Shown in pieces: positions 1-9,378 of a stretch of DNA of 64,000 nucleotides. Positions within the stretch are counted from its first letter, which is position 1, and every line of letters starts with the position of its first letter. The stretch is from positions 84,328,278-84,392,277 of the forward strand of contig CM043967.1 in NCBI GenBank assembly GCA_014529385.2, in the 5' to 3' direction. Origin of the DNA: Adiantum capillus-veneris. Taxonomy: Eukaryota > Streptophyta > Polypodiopsida > Polypodiales > Pteridaceae. The position numbers were made by a program, and so were the translations under genes. The notes beneath the pieces were generated by a model. That model was not told the DNA's origin, did not search any database, and was given only the letters and a program-made list of their open reading frames with translations.

Positions 1-284
1 CACAAAGTTGCTTATGCTTCTTCCCTACTCAAAATGATGATAAGATCTACAAAGCGTAAGTAGGAAATATAACATCCTGAGAACTACTACAACGGTTAAG
101 GTGCTACCATTGGTGAACAAGCTCGTAAGATAAGTGATCGTCAATCTCAGTGGGCAGACCATGTTGTTGAAGTCTAGCTACAGTACCACTTACGATCATT
201 CTCATGTTTTCTACCTTGTGCCAATGATAAATGTGGGTGAAAAGTCATATGTGCATACCATGTGTTGAGCTTGATATCTCAACA
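1..284 (-). mobile_element. Ty1/copia 3' LTR, partial (runs off left edge)
   Basis: Read on the minus strand, a purine tract is followed immediately by TGTTGAGATATC, a typical start for a plant copia LTR, directly downstream of a copia RNase H tail. The LTR runs leftward out of the window, so its far end, length and target duplication cannot be seen. The PPT-LTR junction is seen directly; the copia assignment rests on the adjacent protein remnant. Confidence 0.6.
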
Positions 285-296
285 TTCCCCCTTAAG
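285..296 (-). other. Polypurine tract of the copia element
   Basis: On the minus strand CTTAAGGGGGAA directly precedes TGTTGAG. In LTR retrotransposons such a tract primes plus-strand DNA synthesis and abuts the 3' LTR. Its position between the pol remnant and the LTR start is as expected. Confidence 0.6.
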
Positions 297-545
297 CACA
301 ATGACATCTCTCGTACCCGAAGAATAGCTCGAAAATGCCTCAGCTTCTTTGCTCCCTAGGACTTCGTGAAGATGTTTACAGCCTTGCCCATTTGCTCTCA
401 TGTATCTAAGAACGATGTCGCCAATCTGATGAAGTGGTAGTGCACCTCAATATGCTTTGTTCTTGCTTGGAACAATGGGTTCCAATCCAACTATATGCTG
501 CTAAGGATGTAGCAATAGATGACAACCGGCCTTTGAAAATGTATC
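297..545 (-). pseudogene. Ty1/copia RNase H C-terminal remnant
   Basis: The minus strand encodes the end of a copia polyprotein. The motif NPLFQARTKHIEVHYHFIR is readable at about 426-482 and is near-identical to the copia RNase H signature ending in KHIEVxYHFIR. Upstream, VIYC..LSSI occupies the place of the usual IYCDNQSAI block. In the native element this domain degrades the RNA strand of the RNA-DNA hybrid. One in-frame stop interrupts the motif region and another follows it. The tail (LxSKEAEAFS-like, then the PPT) matches the normal end of copia pol. The reverse transcriptase and everything further upstream are not recognisable, so this is a decayed 3' end. Confidence 0.8.
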
Positions 546-1085
546 TTGAGTACTGTGAAGAGGCTTGGCCGAGAAGCCTAGATAAACTTATAATTTTATA
601 CCAAACAAGATTCTAGAGTAGCAAGAGCCAGTATTAGTAGTAGGCTAAGTTAACAAGAGATGTTGAATAGCATATGATCAAAGGGTGTGAGTCTACCAAT
701 ATGAGGTCAAAGATAGAACACAAAAGCACAAAACAATTTATAGTAAAAATTTCCACTCAAGTTTTTCAAAACATAAAGTTATGAGGCACGAATAGCTTAG
801 GGTAGATATTGATAACTTGGCATCTATGATCAGAGTAAAGATGGAACTTGCAAAAAGGAAAGATACTTTGGACCCGCTTTAGGATCAAATTTACAATCTC
901 ATCAAAGTTAGTAAGTTTCTCAAGTTAAGTTTTCACTTATCCAAAATTAATATACACAACACAAAAGGAACTTTTATGAAAATAACCACCGTGGGAGGTC
1001 CTGCATGAGAAGTGTGGGTAGTCTATCTAGCAAAACCTATAAAGATTCTAGGTATTACATTGAACCAAAGAGAAGTAGAACAATA

Positions 1086-1092
<7 letters not shown>
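546..1092. other. No recognisable feature
   Basis: AT-rich DNA with stops in all frames. It may be the eroded body of the copia element on the minus strand, but no motif could be read. Confidence 0.5.

Positions 1093-1135
<43 letters not shown>
1093..1135 (+). repeat. (TG)n microsatellite
   Basis: An uninterrupted TG/GT dinucleotide tract of about 43 bp in non-coding DNA. Confidence 0.97.
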
Positions 1136-1136
<1 letters not shown>

Positions 1137-1857
1137 GGGTAAAGGGACAATGCACCATGGCCAAACATGCCATGTGTGACATCACACTGTATTAACTCAC
1201 TTATTTACCATTTTTAGTCATAATCTCTAAGACAATAAGAGAGCTCTATAGTAAACTAAGCTTAATCATTCTAGAAGCGAAGGCTTGCTCCATCATCTCT
1301 CATGTGCTTTGCTCTCTCTTGCTTATGTATGTTTCTTTTTGCATTAAAAGGATGCAATGTATGTAGCATTTGATAACTTATAGCTTATGGTAGTGAGTTG
1401 CTAAAGCTATTTATGTATTTTATTGCAATTGATGCCATATGGCTAGAGGTTGTTGATGAGTTGATTTGCAGCGATTTTGCTTATTTAAGGGAATGTGTTT
1501 TTAATTCTTCATTGTTATGAATATCTTGCATCTATGTTTATGCAATCTATGTGCTTTGGTCAAGTTGAGCCATTTATGATCGATTGACATCTGTGTATAG
1601 TGAGTTCACGTTGATTTAAGGATATAAAGTTATGCCAACTTTATGGTTATGAGATTATTGACCGAGGAAACCTTGCTAGTTTATGGTTATGTGAGCATTA
1701 TTTGGAGTTGATGAGCAATGTCATGGAGATTTAATGCACTTTTTGGCAATTAAGCCGTTGTAAGACATACTTGAGCTCATGGGCTAGTTATGATGACTAG
1801 ATATTAGGGAATTTTGGAGGTCATCATCAGGAGAGCCTTCTAAGAAATTACACTTTT
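1136..1857. other. No recognisable feature
   Basis: AT-rich intergenic-type sequence without a sustained reading frame, inverted repeat or motif that I could identify. Confidence 0.5.
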
Positions 1858-2010
1858 TTGCGTTCTCTCTCTAGAAAATTGGTGTGGTTTGCTTGGCTAT
1901 TGCAAAGCTCAAATTGGGAAATCAAATTTTCAAAAAGCATGGTTCATCATCAAGAAAATGAGATTCTGCGACTTTCTAATTTGCATTGTGATGACCAAAG
2001 AACCATTTTG
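1858..2010 (+). pseudogene. Possible Ty3/gypsy RNase H C-terminal remnant
   Basis: A reading frame contains SRKLVWFAWLLQ, then an EIKF block, then VHHQENEILRLSNL. The spacing resembles the end of gypsy RNase H, where a RWxLxLQ helix is followed by a basic strand and a H..ADxLSRL motif. Similarity is weak and nothing up- or downstream supports an element. It could be a chance resemblance. Confidence 0.35.
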
Positions 2011-2444
2011 CAATGCACACAAGAATTACAAGTCTTGCAAAAAAAAAGGTGTGAACCTTACAAACAAAAGATACAAGATTAGGTGTTTGTGTGCGAAAGA
2101 AGAAGCTACGAAATTATGAAACCTTGGAGGTTGGCTTTGGCGGTCTTAAGAAAAGAATCCAAGCATTGAGATGAGGATTGTGAACCTTCTAGTTTATTTC
2201 ACCTATACATAGTTTTTCTTATGTTAGTTATGCTTTCTTTATACATGCTATATATCTAGACAAAGAAAACATAGATCCGAAGGCCAATGTAGGAAAGCTA
2301 TTGAAACCATTGATAACTAGTGGTCTTGCCAAAGATATAATCCATGACAAAAAGTTTAAGGTTGCAGTGGGATGTTGTTGAACATTTATTTCTAAAAATA
2401 TAATGCCTGTCAATGAAATATAGGGCACACTTGACTCCCTTGGC
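2011..2444. other. No recognisable feature
   Basis: Transitional sequence before the next pseudogene, with no motif or repeat seen. Confidence 0.45.
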
Positions 2445-3514
2445 GTGAGTAAGAGAGGGTACTTAGCTATTCAGCAGTCTATCTCCTTCATGTATGTGAA
2501 GAAGGGAATAAAGTCTAAACTTTTACCAACAGTAGCAAGTGTCTGGAAAGAGAGAATTCAACTCAACCATGCAAAAATAGACTTCATTGGATGTCCATTT
2601 CATATTGATGGTATTTATAGATATCAAGGAACAATTGTAACCTATGATGAGTACAACAGTATCTTCATGGACCTCACTTTGTTGCAAACTAGAATGGTTG
2701 AGTTTTACAATGTAACATTTGAAGAGACAAGTGGCATTCTACATTTTGTTTTGAAGCTAGATGAGTGTGAGATTCTTAAAGAGAAAAATCTAGAGCAAGT
2801 CACAATAACATTTATGAATAGAGCTCTTTCAAAATGCCCTACAGATGATCCTTCATACTTCAGTGGTCAATCTGAAACAAACACATGGTGGCTTGCTGCT
2901 TTCTAGGTAATCCATTTCCATCTATTCTTCAGCTTTGGTGAGCCCTCTTTTGATTTAATTTTAGATTTAATTTCATATTTCATAAGGATTTAATCTTACA
3001 GGTAAAGAAAGAAGACCATGACATTTTATATTGGGTGTTTCATCAAACCCCTATTCTTGATATAATTGATAGACAAATAAATCAAGGAGAGGTGTTGGCT
3101 GAAGATGGGAGGGGAGACTTTCAAGTCCAATGGCCTTGTAGGTGAACTCAAAACACTAAACTATATGTATAATTGTGGAATGGGTTCCATGGCAAAGTTT
3201 CCATGCTTGTATTGTATGGAGCCTGCAAAGATGATGGAACAAAGTGGTGGAGAAAGGTTCATACTCGTCACAACGAAGATCCTAATTTTTTCCCAGTATG
3301 GGATATTCCACTTGTCAATGTCCACATTTGTGCAATGCATGATCTTTGCAGAATTGTGGAGAAGTTGGTATATATGTACATTGGGTTTTCTTGGAAAATC
3401 AAGAAGTCAATTGAACGACAGGTCGCTATAGAGGCCCTTGAACTAGTTTTGTCAGATATAGGTCTCCATGGGGGCAATGTGAAAATCCAGCGAGGAGAAA
3501 AGGTCAACCAATAA
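2445..3514 (+). pseudogene. Intron-containing pseudogene of unknown family (CxxC and HxCxxH-like motifs)
   Basis: Exon 1 (2445-2906) is open for about 153 codons and ends NTWWLAAF followed by a TAG. A GTAATC...TTACAG intron of 95 bp (2907-3001) follows. Exon 2 resumes in phase with VKKEDHDILYWVFHQTPI, so the TAG probably replaced a sense codon at the exon end. Exon 2 then loses frame: one frame carries KFPCLYCMEPAK and another carries EDPNFFPVWDIPLVNVHICAMH and RIVEKLVYMYIG, implying at least two indels. The CxxC motif followed by a HICxxH block before an amphipathic helix resembles some eukaryotic DDE-transposase-like proteins, but I do not recognise the family and assign no function. A real intron argues for an ancestral host or DNA-transposon gene rather than a retroelement. 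Confidence 0.6.
2907..3001 (+). other. Intron inside the 2445-3514 pseudogene
   Basis: The sequence begins GTAATC after AG and ends TTACAG. Removing it keeps the flanking coding sense in one phase (AAF, one mutated codon, then VKKEDHD). The interior is T-rich. Its 95 bp matches the 92-93 bp introns in the C48/FCP1 pseudogene. Confidence 0.6.
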
Positions 3515-3960
3515 TAAAGATGTACATTGAAACCCATCTATTGGTGGGATCAAGGCATGTCGTTTTTTATCTAAACCAACAGGTGTGAAAGATAAGAATC
3601 TAACCAAGCGTGGAAGGATATATCAATCCACCTATGTCAGCAAAATTGAGTTTCAGCAATGAAAAAATATGCATATAACAGTGAAGGACCAAGAACCAAC
3701 AACTTGAAATGCCAAGGGTGATGTGTAGCAATCACTCAATGCGCTATTTAAGATGTGTGACAAAGATGATTCTTCACAAAATAATATCAACAAGCATGGA
3801 CTGATACTTAGATTACTCATTACATGATGGTATTGTTAAAACACCCTTTTAAATAAAAAGGACAAAGAGGATGTTTAAAATGCTTGACAACTTGTTTTAT
3901 TTGTAGCACATCATTTTCAATCACTTACCATACTTCATTCAAAAGTATGGAAACCAGAGT

Positions 3961-3963
<3 letters not shown>
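3515..3963 (+). other. Mostly featureless; short open stretch 3546-3662
   Basis: About 36 codons are open (GIKACRFLSKPTGV near the start), possibly the decayed continuation of the preceding pseudogene in another frame. Otherwise nothing is recognisable. Confidence 0.3.
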
Positions 3964-3997
<34 letters not shown>

Positions 3998-4019
3998 GGG
4001 GGGGGGGGGGGGGGGGGGG
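3964..4019 (+). repeat. (GA)n followed by poly-G
   Basis: About 30 bp of GA is followed after one T by a run of 25 G. On the opposite strand it is a CT/poly-C tract. This produces false proline- and serine-leucine-rich reading frames. Confidence 0.95.
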
Positions 4020-4146
4020 CTTACCATGAAGCTCGCATCTTGTATATATAATTCATCCTTCCATAGGTCCACTGACCTCATCAACCCTTGTGCTGGACAC
4101 GTGAACCAGTCCTCTACTTCTTGATTATTGGTTGATGGCCTGAGGT

Positions 4147-4234
4147 TGTTTCTGATAGTTTGGAAGGTAGCCTCATCTAGAACTGTTTCTGATAGCTTGG
4201 AAGGTAGCTTGGAAGGTAGCCTCATCTAGAATTG
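4147..4234. repeat. Short tandem duplication in the minus-strand coding region
   Basis: A unit of about 38-50 bp, built around TTGGAAGGTAGCCTCATCTAGAA, occurs twice in tandem. The second copy has an extra internal GGAAGGTAGCTT. On the minus strand it repeats a DEATFQ-type peptide and shifts frame, which helps explain the broken C-terminus of the neighbouring reading frame. Confidence 0.75.
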
Positions 4235-4478
4235 TCTCTCTATACTTTTTTGCCTTGTCAAAATAGAGTTTGAGGCACTCCAGTGGGTTACTGGAGGTTT
4301 CCATCGCGTCGTCGTCACAGCTCTCCTCTTGAAATTTGGAGATGGTGGCAAGTGCAAAGTCCTCCCTTAAAGAAAATATACTTTGAATGTCATGGAGGAA
4401 AATGTATGATCTCTCACCAAATTTGAACTTTGGTAGTCCATGTAGCATCAATGTGTTTCTCATTGAAGCCAGACACAT
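4173..4478 (-). pseudogene. Hypothetical protein fragment, C-terminal part of a minus-strand gene
   Basis: This is an open frame of about 100 codons with ordinary protein-like composition (HGLPKFKFGERSYIFLHDIQ, then an acidic linker, then KLYFDKAKKYRETILDEATF). No domain was recognised. It lies just downstream of the 4510-5062 frame in a different phase, so the two may be one gene broken by an indel or joined by an intron. The C-terminus runs into a tandem duplication. Confidence 0.35.
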
Positions 4479-4509
4479 CTAGAGGTAGCTTGATTTCAGA
4501 TGTTTTAAC

Positions 4510-5062
4510 TTAGAGGATTTTGCTTTGTTCCACCTCTTTAGCCTCTGCCTCAAGATTAACAGCCTCCTCAATCTTAGCCATCTCATTGGATTGCACATCC
4601 TCCTCCTCCTGTTCATCGGGTGGTAGATCATCTTGCTCCATGACCTCTGAAGGCTCCTTCATGAGACTAGAAAATAGAGAATTTAAGAATAGAAGGAAGC
4701 CAAAGGATTCTTGGATTAGCTTGCACTCTTGTTCGTGCATGGGACACCATGAGGGTCTATAAAAGAGAGGCAGTTGATGGTACTTCTTATATGCTCGTCT
4801 TTTGGAATCACAATCTGTCAAGTACACCATGTCACTAAGAATCACCCTTGCCTTTTGGACCTCAAGCTCAAACCTATCTCTTTCAAACTTCAGGAAATCA
4901 CTTTGCTGAGCTATAAGGTCATCAAGAACGAATGGGGCATTAAACATAAAAGAGACCTTCTCAAACATATCACCAACTCTTGAAGATACTGCAAAATCTA
5001 ACAGTCTTTTATCGACAATTACAGGGTATTCAACAACAACTACCTCTTTTTTTCTTCACCCC
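4510..5062 (-). CDS. Hypothetical protein fragment, acidic C-terminus
   Basis: An open minus-strand frame of about 180 codons continues upstream of the first ATG (at 4968) to about 5062, so the ATG is probably not the true start and the segment may be an internal or terminal exon. The N-terminal part (EYPVIVDKRLLDFAVSSRVG, then FEKVSFMFNAP) looks globular. The middle is charged and probably helical (KFERDRFELEVQKARVI). The last 50 residues are very acidic (EQDDLPPDEQEEEDVQSNE). I recognise no family. A low-complexity acidic tail suggests a nuclear or chromatin-associated protein, but that is inference. Neighbouring minus-strand frames at 5179-5379 and 4173-4478 may belong to the same gene. 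Confidence 0.4.
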
Positions 5063-5178
5063 TTCTTCCTTACATTTTGTAGTTGGCTCATTGACAGAAG
5101 AAAAATCAATATCCATTGTTTTGGTGCTATCCGATTGAAGCTTCAGAATTACAAGAACTTCTTCATTTTTTAATGCTT

Positions 5179-5379
5179 CTAAGTCATTGGGAGGTTCCTC
5201 AGTCCCCATAATATCCTCACCAGGAAAATATCCTTGGGCTCCGCAAAGTCCACATTTCTCTTCGAGGAACCTCTCAGCAACTGAGGTGGTCTCTCTTCTG
5301 CTTCTTGTTGACCAAAGACAGTCTCTGGATCTATTCTTTGCCTCTTCCTTCTATAAGATCTTAATCCTGACAAAAACAT
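5179..5379 (-). CDS. Hypothetical basic protein fragment
   Basis: An open minus-strand frame of 66 codons with a basic stretch near its start (SYRRKRQRID) that resembles a nuclear localisation signal, followed by QQEAEERPPQLLRG. It lies upstream, in transcription order, of the acidic hypothetical frame and may be an earlier exon. No family recognised. Confidence 0.25.
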   Translation of the reverse strand: MFLSGLRSYRRKRQRIDPETVFGQQEAEERPPQLLRGSSKRNVDFAEPKDIFLVRILWGLRNLPMT

Positions 5380-5628
5380 AATGCATGCGGTAATAGGTAA
5401 GTATTGGACTAAGAAGGTTCACCAACATACCATAGGCACACATATAAGAAGGAAGAGAAAAATGCATTTAAATAAACTTAGGTAGAAAATGAATTACTGT
5501 TCTTTATGCCTTACTCAGGAGTTCATATCTTTGGACAATTGACTATTATATTAAAAATTATAACAAATTTCTCAAAACTAGCAAGGTGTTGGTCTCTTGT
5601 TTTGCTGGCATACATATGATTTTAGAGG

Positions 5629-5759
<131 letters not shown>

Positions 5760-5871
5760 TCTCTCACTCACTATCTCCCTCTTTCTCTCCCTCTATTATG
5801 CTCTACAGCACACGCAAGACAATCAATGGATTGTAAACACATCTACACGCACTATGGAATGAAAAAAGGAA

Positions 5872-5876
<5 letters not shown>

Positions 5877-5920
<44 letters not shown>
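5877..5920 (+). repeat. (TC)n microsatellite
   Basis: A TC tract of about 44 bp in non-coding DNA. Confidence 0.95.
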
Positions 5921-5923
<3 letters not shown>

Positions 5924-6171
5924 ATTTACTCCAATGGCGTGTGTAGAAGAGTATTGCATCCACCCGCGCAGTGGGACAAAACTAAAAGCTCATAGATATC
6001 TATCATATACATAAAAATTCTCATTTAAAATTTTGCTACATAACCATACAATTTTGTTACCTTTTCCTAGGTTTGGCATGTCTATCTTGCAAAGATGACC
6101 ACTTCAATGGTACCTTGGGCACACTTCTAGCCTGGTATTTATTTTCCTTGCAGGAAGTACCTCCAATAGAG

Positions 6172-6173
<2 letters not shown>

Positions 6174-6222
<49 letters not shown>
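6174..6222 (+). repeat. (TC)n microsatellite
   Basis: A TC tract of about 49 bp, nearly uninterrupted. Confidence 0.95.
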
Positions 6223-6226
<4 letters not shown>

Positions 6227-6329
6227 TCTAGTCAATCATGTAACCGTTGCCACCATGTACGATTTCAATAAAGAAGTCAAATTTTCACTTTATTATATGT
6301 ACTACATTCCGGTGGCATGCTTAGTCTAG

Positions 6330-6436
6330 CACAACAGAGAGAGAAAAAGAGAAAGGGAGAGATAGAGTATCCTTCATAGATAGATAGAGAGAGAGACAGA
6401 GAGAGAGAAACACAAAGATTCTCTTTACCAAACAGA

Positions 6437-6474
<38 letters not shown>

Positions 6475-6584
6475 AAGAGACTACATCCCAAAGAGGGTTA
6501 TAACTGCATCCCACGAGGTTAGACAGTTCAGAGGAAGGTCTTGATGTCCTTCACAGTAACTTAGAGGCTATATATGCTTGCAGG

Positions 6585-6616
<32 letters not shown>
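6330..6616 (+). repeat. GA-rich zone with two perfect (GA)n runs
   Basis: Interrupted GA, GATA-like (tagatagata) and AGAG repeats include perfect runs at about 6443-6471 and 6589-6616. The strand bias is purine on plus, opposite to the TC tracts just to the left. Confidence 0.9.
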
Positions 6617-6618
<2 letters not shown>

Positions 6619-6661
6619 AGATAGCCTAAGGGAGAAGAAGCAGAGTTGGGGGGTTTGGGGA

Positions 6662-6679
6662 GGGGGGGGGGGGGGGGGG
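6662..6679 (+). repeat. Poly-G run
   Basis: Eighteen consecutive G within a G-rich stretch beginning about 6649. It is the left flank of a duplicated GC-rich segment. Confidence 0.9.
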
Positions 6680-6758
6680 CAAAGAGAGAGAAATTGAGGG
6701 AAGACTCAATTTTCGCAAGAAGTAGCACTATGGCACATGCAAAAAACTCTGTTGATCG

Positions 6759-6790
6759 CAAAAAGCCGCCCGCATGCCATAATGCTACTT

Positions 6791-6872
<82 letters not shown>

Positions 6873-7001
6873 TCAATTTGGGGGGAGGGGGGGGGAGAGA
6901 GACTTAGAGACCATAATCTAGAAAAAGACAATTGTCCAAATGGAACGTGGGGAAAACTTAAAGAGACTCAAAAAACCGCCCCCGCGCCGTACTGCCACTT
7001 C

Positions 7002-7004
<3 letters not shown>
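6759..7004 (+). repeat. Imperfect direct repeat pair (6759-6795 and 6969-7004)
   Basis: CAAAAAGCCGCCCGCATGCC...CTTCCTCA and CAAAAAACCGCCCCCGCGCC...CTTCCACA are about 37 bp each and clearly related. Each copy is followed at once by a long dinucleotide tract, (GA)n after the first and (AC)n(GA)n after the second, suggesting duplication of a segment together with its microsatellite. Confidence 0.7.
6795..6869 (+). repeat. (GA)n microsatellite
   Basis: A perfect AG/GA run of about 75 bp. Confidence 0.97.
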
Positions 7005-7128
<124 letters not shown>

Positions 7129-7266
7129 ATAGTATTACAGGGAAATGGCATGAACAAAGGCGACTGTTAGGAAGGTAGGCAAAGGTCTAGGTTTGGTTGC
7201 TAAACAAGGGGGAAGATCTGCCAGTAAGAAGAAGAGACTTGGAAAGTCCATGAAGATTTTGAAAGC

Positions 7267-7569
7267 TCCAAGGATGAAGAGTCTACAAAAACATCAAGTT
7301 GTTTAAATAAATTAGAAAGGCTCAGAAATGCATTGAGCTTCTTGTACCAAAACTTCCATTTTAGAGGCTAGTTAGGTCAATATGTGAGGAGGCATGTTAT
7401 AGCACAATGAGGTGGAAACCTGTTGCACTATTGACACTTCAAGAGGCAAGAAAAGATTTTTTTCTTGAATACTTCAATTATAACTATTGTTGCAGCACAT
7501 GCACACAGGGTGACAGTGAAACCTTAAAAAGAGTAAGGTGGAGATATGATAAACTGCTTCAACCCAATT
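7267..7569 (+). pseudogene. Degenerate coding stretches upstream of the C48-like exons
   Basis: Two protein-like stretches in different frames can be read. One contains SCLNKLERLRNALSFLYQNF. The other contains RWKPVALLTLQEARKDFFLEY followed by CCSTCTQG and KRVRWRYDKLLQPN before a stop. The CCxxC cluster could be metal-binding. They lie on the same strand as the C48-like exons and may be earlier exons of that gene, but no family is recognised. Confidence 0.3.
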
Positions 7570-8019
7570 AATTTATTACAAGAAAATGAAGGAAATTTTT
7601 CTTATTCCTCCATCAAGACCACAGTGAGAGGTGAAGATTGTGGAGGTCACCCATGATGTGAATACCAGGGCCAGAGCTCAGTAGAAAAACTAGCGTGCAC
7701 AGGAGATAAAGAAACTAAAAGAGAAATAAAAAACAACAAATGATTAGAAGAGGAGATTAGAGCTACCACACTATTACTCATGAAATTGATGTCAGCAACA
7801 ATGAAATTTATCATCTATGAAGGAAGGATTAATAGTAGATGTACCACTAGCAGATAGTTCAAGGAAACTTGCACTAGATTTTGTTGATATTAATATCTTG
7901 TAGGATCCAGATACTCAAAATAATAGATTCAATTGTCTATATATGCCTAAAGTAAGATGCAGTCACTAGCATCAACGTACTTTTATTCAGTCTTTAGATT
8001 AGAGAATAACTTCCAGTAA

Positions 8020-8561
8020 TTGTCGTGTACTTTGATCAAGAGCCAGCTACCTGCAGAAAGTCAGCCAGAAACATATATCATGGATCCTCAATTGTTTGTC
8101 TTTCTCAAAATGAAAAACACCCCTCAGGGCACATTCAAGAAGTGGCTTGCCCATTGTTTGATGCTGGAAGTCACAACCATAATTTTTCCATATGAGAGCA
8201 ACCACCACTGGAGCCTGGTTTGCATCAAGCTTGACAAGCCAGTTTTCTAGATTCTAAACTCAATTCAAGGAAGGCATCTGGAATTAAGATTGTGAGTATT
8301 CAAAATTAAAATTTGTATTGACGTGGAATAAGGAATGTATAGAGTGATTGTGTTGGTTTCATACCAAACTTGTCTGCTTGCAGCTACATAAAAAGACTGT
8401 TGCTCTCATATGGCAAGCTATGTGGAAGTTACAAGTTGTACGAGTTGGAAATTGAAGAAGTCACAATTCCTAAACAGATGGATGCAAACTCTTGTGGATG
8501 GAGGTGCCTCCTTCATGTTTAACTGCAGAGCTTCTTTGCACTACAACCATTCATGTCAAAG
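8020..8561 (+). pseudogene. Ulp1/SENP-like cysteine peptidase (C48) pseudogene, two exons
   Basis: C48 peptidases cut SUMO or other ubiquitin-like proteins from substrates through a His-Asp-Cys triad. Exon 1 carries ESNHHWSLVCIKL, the family's HWxLxxI strand with the catalytic His. The family's D-S element is expected next. Here the frame reads a TAG and then ILNSIQGRHLE, so the Asp position appears to be Asn. A 92-bp GTGAGT...GCAG intron (8292-8383) follows. Exon 2 carries IPKQMDANSCGWRCLLHV, matching the PxQxNxxDCG active-site Cys box with Ser in place of the Asp before Cys. Two in-frame stops and the lost Asp make it inactive. Plant Mutator-like and other DNA transposons often carry C48 domains, so it could be transposon-derived. 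Confidence 0.75.
8292..8383 (+). other. Intron between the C48-like exons
   Basis: Donor GTGAGTATTC and acceptor CTGCTTGCAG enclose 92 bp. Splicing here keeps the exon-1 frame into the exon-2 frame that contains the catalytic Cys box, which supports a genuine ancestral intron. Confidence 0.65.
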
Positions 8562-8654
8562 GTAGGAATTTTGCAAAGCATTACTTGGGAGATGGTGATT
8601 GTTGCAATAAAAATCTATCTTAGTTCCTTTTTGTTTATCATTTTTCTTTTGCAG

Positions 8655-8976
8655 AGTGCATTGGCAATGTGTTGTCCTTGATGGCCACTACCACCCTACA
8701 AAACCAAATGTACACCTTTATTACAAACCTTTTTCTCAAATCCATGTCCCATTTGATGTTGGCGATTCTTTTTTGATAGACGACACACCACATAAGGGAT
8801 TACTTAATCAAACGGGCACAACTCTATCCCCGCCCTCATTTGAAGGGCATGAGCATGACTTCTACCTAGAGAACATTTTTATCCCTTATCTACAAAATTT
8901 GTATTACAGCAGCCCATTGATTGTTTCAAAATTTGTACTTACAAATACTCTTCAAAATGCTAGCTATGTACATTGA
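8655..8976 (+). pseudogene. FCP1/NIF-phosphatase-like C-terminal exon
   Basis: Here 107 codons are open from a T-rich acceptor (TTTTCTTTTGCAG) to TGA. KPFSQIHVPFDVGDSFLIDDTPHKGLLN matches in layout the C-terminal part of HAD-type FCP1/NIF phosphatases (KPL..IW, then LLIDDSPYKxxxNP), followed by PPSFEGHEHDFYLENIFIPY, which resembles the ending LxPYLxxL. The N-terminal DxDxT catalytic motif is absent, so at most this is a tail. The preceding intron-like gap (8562-8654, GTAGGA...TTGCAG, 93 bp) would join it to the C48 exons, but the reading frame is off by one at the junction. Fusion with the peptidase is therefore unproven. The quoted block is split over residues of one continuous frame. Confidence 0.6.
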
Positions 8977-9018
8977 TATGATTCTTTGTACTTTGTCAAT
9001 GTGGTGCCATGGAAGTAA

Positions 9019-9042
9019 ATGTGTGTGTGTGTGTGTGTGTGT
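9019..9042 (+). repeat. (TG)n tract heading a module-bearing sequence
   Basis: About 24 bp of TG is followed by TTGCAGTATTAATCTATATATT, nearly the same wording as after the (TG)n at 46137 (TATAGCAGTTCTAAATCTAT). A copy of the 90-bp module follows 241 bp later. Confidence 0.9.
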
Positions 9043-9282
9043 TGCAGTATTAATCTATATATTTTATTCACAACTTGAACAATATGATTCAAAAAGAGAA
9101 ATGACAAAGATCAATAAAATTGAGTACAAACATTTATTTATTTATTTTAAATGTGAATTGAAATGGAATTTGGATGTTTTAATACATCTAAGAAGTAAAA
9201 AATGAAGTAGTGACAGAAGAAGTTTCATGCACAAATGGTAGAACAGCTTTTGAATTCAGAGATAAAAGAAGTCGGAATCTTT

Positions 9283-9378
9283 ACTTGCAACCATCATGCA
9301 AACAAAAAATTCATCAGCATTTTTGTTTAGTCATGGAATGCAGGTATAGGACAGACCTGATAGTTGTCATCAATGTCA
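9283..9378 (-). repeat. Dispersed ~90-bp module, copy a
   Basis: On plus it begins ACTTGCAACCATCATGCA and ends GTTGTCATCAATGTC. Other copies begin ACCTGCATCCA and end GTTGTTATCCATGTC. It is the most diverged copy. Orientation is arbitrary; on minus it reads GACATNGATRACAACT and ends in TGGTTGCAAGTAAAG, which resembles an exon end plus splice donor. Confidence 0.5.

Noticed and set aside
4520-4983. Plus-strand frames opposite the minus-strand hypothetical coding region
   Set aside because: They are shadows. The minus strand has the longer frame and more protein-like composition.
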